A stretch of DNA of 64,000 nt from Bacillus sp. RO2 (GTDB taxonomy: Bacteria; Bacillota; Bacilli; Bacillales; Bacillaceae_I), in contig NZ_JAAXCU010000042.1 in assembly GCF_012911845.1 (NCBI RefSeq), positions 1 to 64,000 on the forward strand, given 5' to 3'. Below the pieces are notes generated by a model. It searched no databases. It was not told the origin of the DNA and worked only from the letters and a program-made list of their open reading frames with translations. This document shows, one piece after another, positions 1 through 7,022 of this stretch (positions are counted from its first letter, which is position 1; every line of letters begins with the position of its first letter). The position numbers were made by a program, and so were the translations under genes.

Positions 1-210
1 CACTGAAAAAGTCTTGGATTTTAGATGTTGTTTAGACACCGCTGTTGATTTCCGCAAACGGCTTCGCTTTCCTAGGGGCGCTGCTGGAGCCTCCTCGGCA
101 AGCCTGCGGGGTCTCCACCTAGCGCTACCTCCCTCAGGAGTCTTCGCCTTTTGCTCCAATCAACAGCTAAGAATCATCATAAACTTTACGTTACCAGTTT
201 TTCAGTGGCC
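1..210 (+). repeat. Type B interspersed repeat, complete copy with outer flanks
   Basis: The core at 41-168 begins GCTGTTGATTTCCGCAAA and ends CCAATCAACAGC, so its ends are inverted repeats. It carries the family signature CCTAGGGGCG, then a GAGCCTCCTCGG block and a CCTCAGGAGTC block. The outer flanks are also inverted: CACTGAAAAAG at the window edge and TTTTTCAGTGGCC ending at 210. Short open frames inside it are not believable genes. The left end may lie before the window. Confidence 0.85.
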
Positions 211-282
211 TCAATGCGCCTGCGGGGTCTCACCAGTCCCTTCCTCCCGCTGGCTTCTACGCGCCTTCCACTTCAATCAACA
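211..282 (+). repeat. Type A interspersed repeat, 3' part only
   Basis: This matches the second half of the type A unit: GCGCCTGCGGGGTCTCACC, CCCTTCCTCCCGC, then CCTTCCACTTCAATCAAC. It directly abuts the preceding type B unit and lacks the usual start GTTGATTTCCGTTCCAGG, so it is a truncated copy. Confidence 0.75.
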
Positions 283-288
283 AGATGA

Positions 289-328
289 CTTCATTCAACA
301 AATGTTATCTTCATTCAACAAATGTTAT
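289..328. repeat. Perfect tandem duplication of 20 bp
   Basis: The 20-mer CTTCATTCAACAAATGTTAT occurs twice without a gap, at 289-308 and 309-328. It lies between two interspersed repeat units and includes the ATTCAAC motif common beside these elements. It looks like a local duplication, not a regulatory array. Confidence 0.85.
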
Positions 329-388
329 TGAAGAACCATCAAAATGAGTTGCCAAATAAACCATCAAAGTAGCTTTAATGTAATTTTT

Positions 389-516
389 AGCTGTGGATTG
401 GAGCAATGGTGGAGACTCCAGCGGGGGAGAAACGGTTGGTTGAGACCCCTGAAGCGTTGTGAGGAGGCTCAAGCACCGTCCCGCGGAAAGCGAAGCCATT
501 TGCGGAAAAGAACAGC
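389..516 (-). repeat. Type B interspersed repeat, inverted copy
   Basis: Written on the plus strand it runs from AGCTGTGGATTGGAGC to GCGGAAAAGAACAGC, the reverse of the copy at 41-168. It contains GAGACTCC, GAGGAGGCTCAAGCACCG and CGGAAAGCGAAGCC. With the two preceding units it fills the gap before ecsC, so 1-610 holds no supported gene. Confidence 0.8.
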
Positions 517-619
517 GTCGGTAACACAGTAATCAAAATTGTTTTTTCTTATTCTGAAACATATTTACCCTAATTCTCGTATATGAAGTAAGGATAGATA
601 AAGGTGAGGAGTGTTTCCT

Positions 620-1342
620 TTGTATGAAGACAAGGTAATAGATGAAACGAGAAGATGGAAAATGCAGGTGGCAAAGAAATCTACCATGTTTCAACGATTT
701 TCCAAGGGTGCTCAAAATAAGGTAAATGCCATCATACCTGAGAAAGTCCATACCATCTTGACAGAGAGCATTAAAAAAATGGTTCAAGGGACACTTGTTG
801 GAAGTAATATGACAACCAAGATGAAGGAAGGCCATGTAGTCATGACCTTAGAGGAAAAGGAAAAGTGGATTCATGAAAAATTGAATGTATATAAAAGAAC
901 AGCCGCAGTGGAAGGAGCAGGTACAGGGGCTGGAGGAATCCTCCTTGGCCTTGCGGATTTTCCCTTGCTTCTGTCGATTAAAATGAAATTTCTATTCGAA
1001 GTGGCTGCCATCTATGGTTTTAATACCAAAAACTACGAAGAAAGAGTATTTATTTTATATATCTTCCAGTTAGCCTTCTCAAGTGATTCCAGGAGAAAAG
1101 AAGTGTTAAGGTATGTGGAAAATTGGGAGGAGCACAAAGAGGAAGCAAAAGAGCTTGATTGGAAGGCGTTTCAACAGGAATATAGAGATCACATCGATTT
1201 GATTAAAATGCTGCAGATGATACCGGGGGTTGGAGCGGTTGTGGGGGCATATGCAAACTATCATTTCCTTGACCAGTTGGGGACGACAGCGAAAAATTGC
1301 TATCGATTAAGAATGTTTAAGGGAAAGGGAATTACGATATAA
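620..1342 (+). CDS. ecsC: EcsC family protein
   Basis: The product is about 240 residues and matches the EcsC family. The most diagnostic stretch is AAVEGAGTGAGGILLGLADF followed by PLLLSIKMKFLFEVAAIYGF, then FQQEYRDHIDLIKMLQ and PGVGAVVGAYANY. In B. subtilis ecsC follows the EcsAB ABC transporter genes and its own role is poorly defined; the glycine-rich hydrophobic parts suggest membrane association. ecsA and ecsB are not directly upstream here, where there are only repeats, so the gene stands alone. Start: TTG at 620 has GGTGAGG at a 10-nt spacing; GTG at 611 is in frame but almost touches the ribosome site. It converges on the amidohydrolase gene. Confidence 0.88.
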   Translation: MYEDKVIDETRRWKMQVAKKSTMFQRFSKGAQNKVNAIIPEKVHTILTESIKKMVQGTLVGSNMTTKMKEGHVVMTLEEKEKWIHEKLNVYKRTAAVEGAGTGAGGILLGLADFPLLLSIKMKFLFEVAAIYGFNTKNYEERVFILYIFQLAFSSDSRRKEVLRYVENWEEHKEEAKELDWKAFQQEYRDHIDLIKMLQMIPGVGAVVGAYANYHFLDQLGTTAKNCYRLRMFKGKGITI

Positions 1343-1378
1343 AAATGCCAGGCTTCATAAATGGGAGCCTGGCATTTA
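1343..1378. terminator. Bidirectional terminator between ecsC and yhaA
   Basis: A perfect 12-bp inverted repeat, AAATGCCAGGCT (1343-1354) and AGCCTGGCATTT (1366-1377), separated by 11 nt. It lies between two convergent genes and has an A-run on one side and T-rich sequence on the other. Confidence 0.85.
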
Positions 1379-1387
1379 CTTATCCAA

Positions 1388-2593
1388 TTATTGATGAGAA
1401 GGGACGAGCTTTTCTTTTTCGTGTTGGTGATAAAGTACAGTTGCTGCACCAAGCGTTTTTGCGGCGATTAATAGTGATTTTTCATTTATGTCAAACTTAG
1501 GATGGTGGTGAGGATAGGCCACTTCCACGTCTTCCGGTTTAGCTCCTGTAAAAAAGAAAGTTCCCTTTACATGTCTCAAATAATAGGAAAAGTCTTCTCC
1601 ACCCATATGTGGTGGTGTTTCTTCCAAAGCTTCCACCTCTTTAATGCCAGAAGCAACGCTTACTAGGTAGTCTGTCTCCTCTTTATGGTTGACCACAGCT
1701 GGGTACCCCCGGTGGAAGTTGTATTCATAGGTTGAACCGTTAAGTGCACATGTAGAAGATGCAACAATGTCAATTTCTGCTTCAATCAAATCGCGTACAT
1801 CATCATTGAATGTTCGCACAGTTCCTTCTAGATAAGCGGAGTCTGCAATGATGTTAAAGGCATTTTCTGCAACAAACGTTCCAACCGAGATTACCGCAGG
1901 GTCGACCGGGTTCACTCGTCTGCTTACTATCTGTTGAAGGTTAAGGACCAGTTGAGAAGCAGTGACAACGGCATCTTTTGTTTTATGCGGTTGTGCACCA
2001 TGTCCACCGGAACCCTGGACTTTAATGGAGAAGCGATCAGCTGCAGCCATTACAGGACCTACTCGGTACAGAATTTTACCAGCTTCATTACCAGACCATA
2101 AGTGGGTACCAAATATGACATCCACCCCTTCTAAACATCCGTCGTTTATCATAGCAACAGCTCCACCTGGTGCATATTCCTCTGCGTGTTGATGAATCAA
2201 CACGACGTTTCCTTCAAGATCCTCTTTTAGTTCATTTAAACACTTTGCCAGAACTAATAATGTTGCGGTGTGGCCGTCATGTCCACAAGCATGCATGACC
2301 CCTGGAACTTTTGATTTGTATGCCACTTCTTTTTCATCCTGTATTGGAAGTGCATCAAAATCGGCACGTAAGGCAACTGTTTTTCCAGGTCGCGCACCGG
2401 CTATCTTGGCAACCACACCATTGCCGCCAACATTTGTCTGGTGTGCTATTCCTAAATTTTTATAGTACTCAGCTATGTAAGCAGCCGTGTGGAATTCTTT
2501 AAAAGATAATTCAGGGAATTGGTGCAAATAGCGTCTGATTTCAACCATCTCATCGTAACGACTTTCTAAAAGTTCATTCAGCTTATCTAACAA
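1388..2593 (-). CDS. yhaA: M20 family amidohydrolase (YhaA-like)
   Basis: A 401-residue M20D-type amidohydrolase, the family of N-acyl-amino-acid and hippurate hydrolases that remove an acyl group from an amino acid using a di-metal centre. Visible metal-site motifs are MHACGHDGHTATLL near residue 100, QHAEEYAPGGA near 135, GTHLWSG near 163 and the C-terminal GGEDFSYYL near 330. The dimerisation lid lies between. The start is TTG at 2593 behind GGGGAG at an 8-nt spacing. Cytoplasmic, with no signal peptide. It sits next to ecsC as in B. subtilis. The true substrate cannot be read from the sequence. Confidence 0.88.
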   Translation of the reverse strand: MLDKLNELLESRYDEMVEIRRYLHQFPELSFKEFHTAAYIAEYYKNLGIAHQTNVGGNGVVAKIAGARPGKTVALRADFDALPIQDEKEVAYKSKVPGVMHACGHDGHTATLLVLAKCLNELKEDLEGNVVLIHQHAEEYAPGGAVAMINDGCLEGVDVIFGTHLWSGNEAGKILYRVGPVMAAADRFSIKVQGSGGHGAQPHKTKDAVVTASQLVLNLQQIVSRRVNPVDPAVISVGTFVAENAFNIIADSAYLEGTVRTFNDDVRDLIEAEIDIVASSTCALNGSTYEYNFHRGYPAVVNHKEETDYLVSVASGIKEVEALEETPPHMGGEDFSYYLRHVKGTFFFTGAKPEDVEVAYPHHHPKFDINEKSLLIAAKTLGAATVLYHQHEKEKLVPSHQ

Positions 2594-2649
2594 GTGGCTC
2601 TCCCCATTTCTAAATTATTATCAATGCTTTTATTTAATATAGTATTCTA

Positions 2650-2678
2650 TATGACTATTCGAAAAAATAATAGTCATA
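2650..2678. promoter_or_regulatory. Perfect palindrome in the yhaA / PAP2 divergent region
   Basis: TATGACTATT (2650-2659) and AATAGTCATA (2669-2678) form a perfect 10-bp inverted repeat with a 9-nt AT spacer and no following T-run. It lies between two divergent genes, so an operator for one or both is more likely than a terminator. The binding protein is unknown. Confidence 0.5.
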
Positions 2679-2736
2679 ACTTTCATAAATTTAGTAAAAT
2701 AGTAAATGTATGTTGGTATAAGAGGAGCTGTCAATA

Positions 2737-3414
2737 ATGGAATCAGAATTAGGAAAAAAACAGGTGGAAGGAAAACAAACGAGTAAATGGAGAAGGTTAA
2801 TCTTATTTCTGTTATGTGGTGCCTTTTTCATTTGGTCCTTTCAACAAATTATGAATGAACGAACAATTGGTTTTGATGAATCAATTCGCAACTTTGTAAA
2901 TGGATTGGAAGCTGATGTCCTAATTAGCTTTTTTCACTTGTTTACGATGCTTGGAGATAGAATGGGAGTCATTATTATTATGTTATTATCCATTCTGCTG
3001 ATTTGGTGGAAAAAAAGAGATTACCCAGCGATGGCCGTAATCGTTGGAGGGGTCATTCTCGTCAATGAACTTAACAAATGGCTCAAAGACTTCACGGGCC
3101 GTGAAAGGCCGATGACAGGTCCAGGCGCGGAAAGTCTCAGTTTTCCAAGTGGACATGCCATGGTTGGCTTATTCTTTTATGGATTATTATTATATTTTGC
3201 ATTAGCTTATACAAAACAAAGTGGAAAGCGTTTGCTTATTGCAATATTTGGAACAGTGTTCATCGCGCTTCTTGGTACTAGCAGAGTGTTCTTAAATTAT
3301 CATTACCCATCAGATGTTTTTGCTGGTTATGCAGCAGGGTACATATGTCTGGTCCTTGGTGTATTAATGTATGAATGGTTACAAACGTTACGTCAAAGTA
3401 AGAAAGCAATGTAG
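2737..3414 (+). CDS. PAP2 family phosphatase
   Basis: A 225-residue integral membrane protein of the PAP2 (phosphatidic acid / undecaprenyl pyrophosphate phosphatase) superfamily. The three signature motifs are present in order: KDFTGRERPM (residues about 117-126), FPSGHAM (about 136-142) and SRVFLNYHYPSDVFAGY (about 186-202), with catalytic His in the second and third. There are about six hydrophobic helices, the first after a charged N-terminus of about 20 residues. Proteins of this type dephosphorylate lipid phosphates at the outer membrane face, often recycling the undecaprenyl carrier; which lipid is used here is not clear. ATG start behind AGAGGAG. Confidence 0.85.
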   Translation: MESELGKKQVEGKQTSKWRRLILFLLCGAFFIWSFQQIMNERTIGFDESIRNFVNGLEADVLISFFHLFTMLGDRMGVIIIMLLSILLIWWKKRDYPAMAVIVGGVILVNELNKWLKDFTGRERPMTGPGAESLSFPSGHAMVGLFFYGLLLYFALAYTKQSGKRLLIAIFGTVFIALLGTSRVFLNYHYPSDVFAGYAAGYICLVLGVLMYEWLQTLRQSKKAM

Positions 3415-3434
3415 CTATGGCTCATTGCTTTTTT
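3403..3434 (+). terminator. Terminator of the PAP2 gene
   Basis: AAAGCAATG (3403-3411) pairs with CATTGCTTT (3423-3431) and is followed by a T-run. The left arm overlaps the stop codon of the gene. Confidence 0.8.
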
Positions 3435-3444
3435 CGCTTCATTT

Positions 3445-3458
3445 CAGTCTCAAGACGG
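3445..3458. promoter_or_regulatory. Imperfect AGTCT-N2-AGAC palindrome before the lia-like operon
   Basis: CAGTCT, CA, AGACGG form a near-palindrome (5 of 6 pairs) about 120 nt before the LiaF-like gene. LiaR/VraR-type regulators bind inverted repeats upstream of their own operons, so autoregulation is possible. It is short and could be chance. Confidence 0.3.
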
Positions 3459-3578
3459 ACAAAGAAACTGGCTGCGGATAGGGGCTTTTTAGAAAGAGAA
3501 TACGTAAAATAGAATTATATTAAAGGTTTTAAACAAAACCGTGTCAAATATAGAAGAAGGGGGGCTTATAGAAATTGA

Positions 3579-4376
3579 ATGAAAACATTTAATCAAAAAA
3601 TCATGGCTATTATCTTTGTTTTTATTGGAATCATGTTGTTACTTGTCAACATTGGTGTCATTTCCTTGGAAATAAAAGAGTATTTTGTCACCTTTTATCC
3701 AGTGTTAATCGTGCTTTTTGGTTTGAAATTATTCATTGAAACTTTATTTTTTCAAAAACGAGCGCTTTTCATTAGTTTGTTTCTTTTAGCTTTTGGTGGA
3801 TTGTTGTTACTTGACCGTGTTGAATATATCGAGTTTCAGTTCCATATGTTTTGGAAATTATGGCCGCTCTTGATTGTTTATGTTGGAATGAAATTGTTTG
3901 TGAACAAGCGTCCAGTCACAATTAGATTCACTAAGGAAAATGATGAATTCAATGATCTATTCGAAACCTATGATAAGTCCGATGAAGAGGTAAATTGGAA
4001 CGGGAATAGTTCAAAGCGTGTTATAACGATCGGCGATATGAAAATGAATAAGCAAAACTGGGCAGTGGAGCCATTGTCTGTCTGGAATGTAGTTGGTGAT
4101 TATTATTTTGACTTTAGTAAGGCTTATATACCAGATAAAGAAACAAGTATTCAAATAAAGGGCGTTGTCGCGGATTTAAAGATGCTTGTTCCGGAAGATC
4201 TTCCAATTAAAGTGTCGGCTAAAGTAAAAATTGGGCACTTGAATATATTGGGGAATTCTTCAGAAGGAAAAGGAAATAAACTTTACTATGAATCTGAAAA
4301 TTACAATGAGGCGACTAGAAAGCTTAACATTGTGCTGGATATGAAAATAGGGGATGTTCGCATTGATCGGGTCTAA
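3579..4376 (+). CDS. LiaF-like membrane protein
   Basis: A 265-residue protein with four N-terminal hydrophobic helices (about residues 8-28, 35-52, 60-80 and 88-107) and a soluble C-terminal domain. That domain has the beta-rich pattern of LiaF/DUF2154 proteins: GDYYFDFSKAYIPD, then IKGVVADLKMLVPEDLPIKV and, near the end, LDMKIGDVRIDRV. LiaF keeps the LiaS kinase inactive until the cell envelope is disturbed. It is the first gene of a three-gene operon and overlaps the kinase gene by 23 bp, the same order as liaF-liaS-liaR. No LiaI- or LiaH-like gene is next to it. The ATG has AGAAGGGGGG about 15 nt upstream, a rather long spacing. Confidence 0.82.
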   Translation: MKTFNQKIMAIIFVFIGIMLLLVNIGVISLEIKEYFVTFYPVLIVLFGLKLFIETLFFQKRALFISLFLLAFGGLLLLDRVEYIEFQFHMFWKLWPLLIVYVGMKLFVNKRPVTIRFTKENDEFNDLFETYDKSDEEVNWNGNSSKRVITIGDMKMNKQNWAVEPLSVWNVVGDYYFDFSKAYIPDKETSIQIKGVVADLKMLVPEDLPIKVSAKVKIGHLNILGNSSEGKGNKLYYESENYNEATRKLNIVLDMKIGDVRIDRV

Positions 4377-5430
4377 TAAGGGGAAAAAAATTGAGAGTTT
4401 ACGATTTTGGTATATCCGTTCTTTCATGGTTGTATCGGTTGTATCAGCGTTCCTTTTTTTTCTGTTTCTCCAGGTTGTTCTGCTTTTTTATCCCGATGGT
4501 TTAATCGTGGATGTTCAATGGAGTATGTTGTTGACGGTGGTGGCGTTCATAATTTTGGCTATTACAAGTTTATATTTTGGCTATAAGCAAAGCGGAAACA
4601 TGAAAAAGAGAGTCGAGGATATTTCTACATTTATTGCAACGTTGGGAAGAGGGAAGTTCTCTGAAAGAATTGCAGTTGAACAAACTGATGAACTTGGTAG
4701 ATTAGCAGAAGATATCAATCAGCTTGCTATTAAAATTCAAAATCAGGTGAAATCATTACAAAAGCTAGCTGAAGAAAAGAATGAATTGGCAATCAAAGCG
4801 CATAATGCTGCAACAATAGAAGAAAGACAGCGTCTGGCAAGGGAGCTTCACGATTCCGTCAGTCAGCAGCTGTTCGCTTTAAGCATTATGTCTTCCGCTT
4901 CTATCCGAATGTTTGACTCCCATCCAGAAGAGGCAAAAAAGCAGCTAACTGATATTGCTGCCATAGCGGCTCAAGCTCAAGGAGAAATGAGAGCCTTGCT
5001 CCTTCATTTGAGACCTGTCTCGTTGACCAATGATTCGTTGTGCGTTGGAATTAATAAATTATTGACAGAGTTAGAGGACCGAACTCCCATCACTTTTCAA
5101 AAAGATATTCAGGAAATTTCGGTGTTATCCAGTGCGACAGAAGATCACCTGTTTAGAATTATCCAAGAGGCGATATCCAATATTTTGAGACATGCTGACG
5201 CCACAATCGTTAAGTTGGACATGCATCAAAAAGGAAATCAGTATGTATACATATTTATTAGTGACAACGGTAAAGGGTTTGAAATAAATCAACAAAAACA
5301 AGCTTCCTTTGGACTTCATACGATGCGAGAACGCTGTGAAGAAATAGGAGGGCAGTTCCACATCCGTTCCAAAAAAGGGGAAGGAACTCATATTGAAATC
5401 AACATTCCAATACGAGAGGGGGAAAACTAG
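4354..5430 (+). CDS. LiaS-like sensor histidine kinase
   Basis: A NarL-type sensor kinase of about 358 residues. It has two transmembrane helices (about 22-45 and 58-78), a HAMP linker (about 80-130), a HisKA_3 dimerisation domain with ERQRLARELHDSVSQQLF (phosphorylated His near residue 166) and a HATPase_c domain with EAISNILRHA and DNGKGF, then FGLHTMRERCEEIGG. The extracellular loop is very short, as in intramembrane-sensing kinases of the LiaS/VraS group. It overlaps the LiaF-like gene and abuts the regulator gene. The start is uncertain: ATG 4354 has its purine-rich site almost adjacent, and a later non-canonical start cannot be excluded. Confidence 0.88.
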   Translation: MFALIGSNKGKKIESLRFWYIRSFMVVSVVSAFLFFLFLQVVLLFYPDGLIVDVQWSMLLTVVAFIILAITSLYFGYKQSGNMKKRVEDISTFIATLGRGKFSERIAVEQTDELGRLAEDINQLAIKIQNQVKSLQKLAEEKNELAIKAHNAATIEERQRLARELHDSVSQQLFALSIMSSASIRMFDSHPEEAKKQLTDIAAIAAQAQGEMRALLLHLRPVSLTNDSLCVGINKLLTELEDRTPITFQKDIQEISVLSSATEDHLFRIIQEAISNILRHADATIVKLDMHQKGNQYVYIFISDNGKGFEINQQKQASFGLHTMRERCEEIGGQFHIRSKKGEGTHIEINIPIREGEN

Positions 5431-6075
5431 ATGAATAGGATTAAAGTGGTGGTAGTCGATGATCATGATATGGTGCGAAAAGGACTATTAGCTTATTTAA
5501 TAACAGAACCTGGAATAGAAATTGTCGGAGAAGGTTCTAGCGGACAGGCAGCGATTGAACTTGCTAAACAAGAAAAACCTGATGTCATCTTGATGGACTT
5601 ATTAATGGAAAATGGTACAGGAATAGAAGCTACCAGGGAAATTATTAAATTTCATCCCACCTGTAAAATCATTATCATCACTAGCTATTTCGATGATGAA
5701 CAGGTTTTTCCAGCCATTGAAGCTGGAGCGTATAGTTACCTGTTGAAAACGGCAAGGGCAGAAGATATCATAAAAGCGATTGAAAAAGCAGTGCAAAATG
5801 AGCCTGTCATAGAACCAAAGGTAGCAAGTAAGATGATGAACCGATTTCGTTCACCCTCCAAATTGCCTCATGATGATCTAACAGAGCGGGAACTAGAAGT
5901 TCTTATGTGCCTTGGGGATGGATTAACGAATCAGGAAATCAGTGAGGAATTATATATTGGAATTAAGACTGTAAAAACACATGTGAGCAATATTTTGGGT
6001 AAGCTGCAGGTTGCTGACAGAACGCAAGCGGCGATCTATGCCAATAGGCATGGAGTGCTGCGTGAGAAAAAATGA
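5431..6075 (+). CDS. LiaR-like response regulator
   Basis: A 214-residue NarL/FixJ-family response regulator. The receiver domain (1-120) has the acidic pocket VVVDDHDMVRKG and the phosphoacceptor Asp near residue 56 in DVILMDLLMENG. The C-terminal LuxR-type helix-turn-helix (about 148-210) contains LTERELEVLMCLGDGLTNQE and TVKTHVSNILGKL. It starts directly after the kinase stop codon, so the two are co-translated. By family and position it should be phosphorylated by that kinase and activate envelope-stress genes. Confidence 0.9.
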   Translation: MNRIKVVVVDDHDMVRKGLLAYLITEPGIEIVGEGSSGQAAIELAKQEKPDVILMDLLMENGTGIEATREIIKFHPTCKIIIITSYFDDEQVFPAIEAGAYSYLLKTARAEDIIKAIEKAVQNEPVIEPKVASKMMNRFRSPSKLPHDDLTERELEVLMCLGDGLTNQEISEELYIGIKTVKTHVSNILGKLQVADRTQAAIYANRHGVLREKK

Positions 6076-6105
6076 GGCAAATGAAAACCCCCGTTTATTG
6101 ATGGA

Positions 6106-6317
6106 GGCCACTGAAAAAGTATTTTATTTAAGGTTTAAGTTAACGTCGCTGTTGATTTCCGCAAATGGCTGCGCTTTCCTAGGGGCTGACGTGAGCCTCC
6201 CTCGGCTTCGCCTGTGGGGTCTCCACCTAGCGCTGTCTCCCTCAGGAGTCTCCGCCTTTTGCTCCAATCAACAGCTGGAATTCTCAATGACTATCTAGTA
6301 TCAGTTTTTCAGTGGCC
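6106..6317 (+). repeat. Type B interspersed repeat with perfect outer inverted repeats
   Basis: This is the clearest full element in the window. The outer arms GGCCACTGAAAAA (6106-6118) and TTTTTCAGTGGCC (6305-6317) are perfect 13-bp inverted repeats. The inner core at 6148-6275 runs from GCTGTTGATTTCCGC to CTCCAATCAACAGC. It fills the space between the lia-like operon and hmoB, which converge on it, so it may also serve as a bidirectional terminator. 6076-6346 has no gene. Confidence 0.88.
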
Positions 6318-6346
6318 GTCATTGAAGGACGGGAGATTCACTATTA

Positions 6347-6862
6347 CTAATCCTGTTCGGGCATTTCTGCGTAGTAGGTGGTTACGTAAGAAGGACGAGG
6401 GAAAATCTGTTGCTTTTGGTCGACGCCTTCTGAAGTGCCGCGTTTTTCGTGTGCTTTATCATAAGCTTTGGATTCTTGCCATTGCTTAAAGTATTTAACA
6501 TCTTCCCATAGTGTTAAAATGACATAAGTATCAGAATCTACTGGGCGAAGTACGCGAATTGCTGCAAATCCAGGCTCCTTTTCAATTAAACCTGCTCTTT
6601 GGCTAAAACGATATTCAAAGACAGGTCTACCTTCGTCTGTTACTGGTATGTTATTCAATACAGCAAATTTTCCCTTCGACAGATCTCCATTAGAATCAAG
6701 CACTTCAAAATTCTTTCCTGATTTGAAGCTGGACTGTTCCACCGTTTCATGCATAAGAACCGCGTTATCCTCCCCAAACATTAACAAGTTTTCTCCACTT
6801 TCTAACGTGTTTTTTAAATCACCTAAATAATCGGTGGTACCGAAAGTCATGTAAAAATTCAT
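6347..6862 (-). CDS. hmoB: Heme-degrading monooxygenase HmoB-like (YhgC)
   Basis: A 171-residue protein with a C-terminal antibiotic-biosynthesis-monooxygenase (ABM) ferredoxin-like domain, as in the IsdG-type heme oxygenase HmoB of B. subtilis. Diagnostic parts are NNIPVTDEGRPVFEYRFSQR and GFAAIRVLRPVDSDTYVILT, then WEDVKYFKQWQESKAYDKAH with the conserved aromatic pair and a candidate heme-ligand His. The N-terminal 60 residues are specific to HmoB-length proteins. It lies next to pbpF and the heme genes, as yhgC does. Expected role: opening the heme ring and releasing iron in the cytoplasm. No Fur-box match was seen upstream. Confidence 0.82.
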   Translation of the reverse strand: MNFYMTFGTTDYLGDLKNTLESGENLLMFGEDNAVLMHETVEQSSFKSGKNFEVLDSNGDLSKGKFAVLNNIPVTDEGRPVFEYRFSQRAGLIEKEPGFAAIRVLRPVDSDTYVILTLWEDVKYFKQWQESKAYDKAHEKRGTSEGVDQKQQIFPRPSYVTTYYAEMPEQD

Positions 6863-7022
6863 CTTCTATTCTCTCCTTTATGTTTAATATCGACATTATA
6901 ATTACAAAATAAGGGAAACTCGAGAAAAAATATGTAGAATAAGGTAGAATAAAGGGTGGACAACCTTTCAATTTTACCTTACTAGATGATTATTCCCGGT
7001 ACATAGGAGGAGGTAAACCACT

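Noticed and set aside
14-532. Frames of 105 and 62 codons at the left edge
   Set aside because: They lie completely within the interspersed repeat units and share sequence with repeat copies elsewhere.
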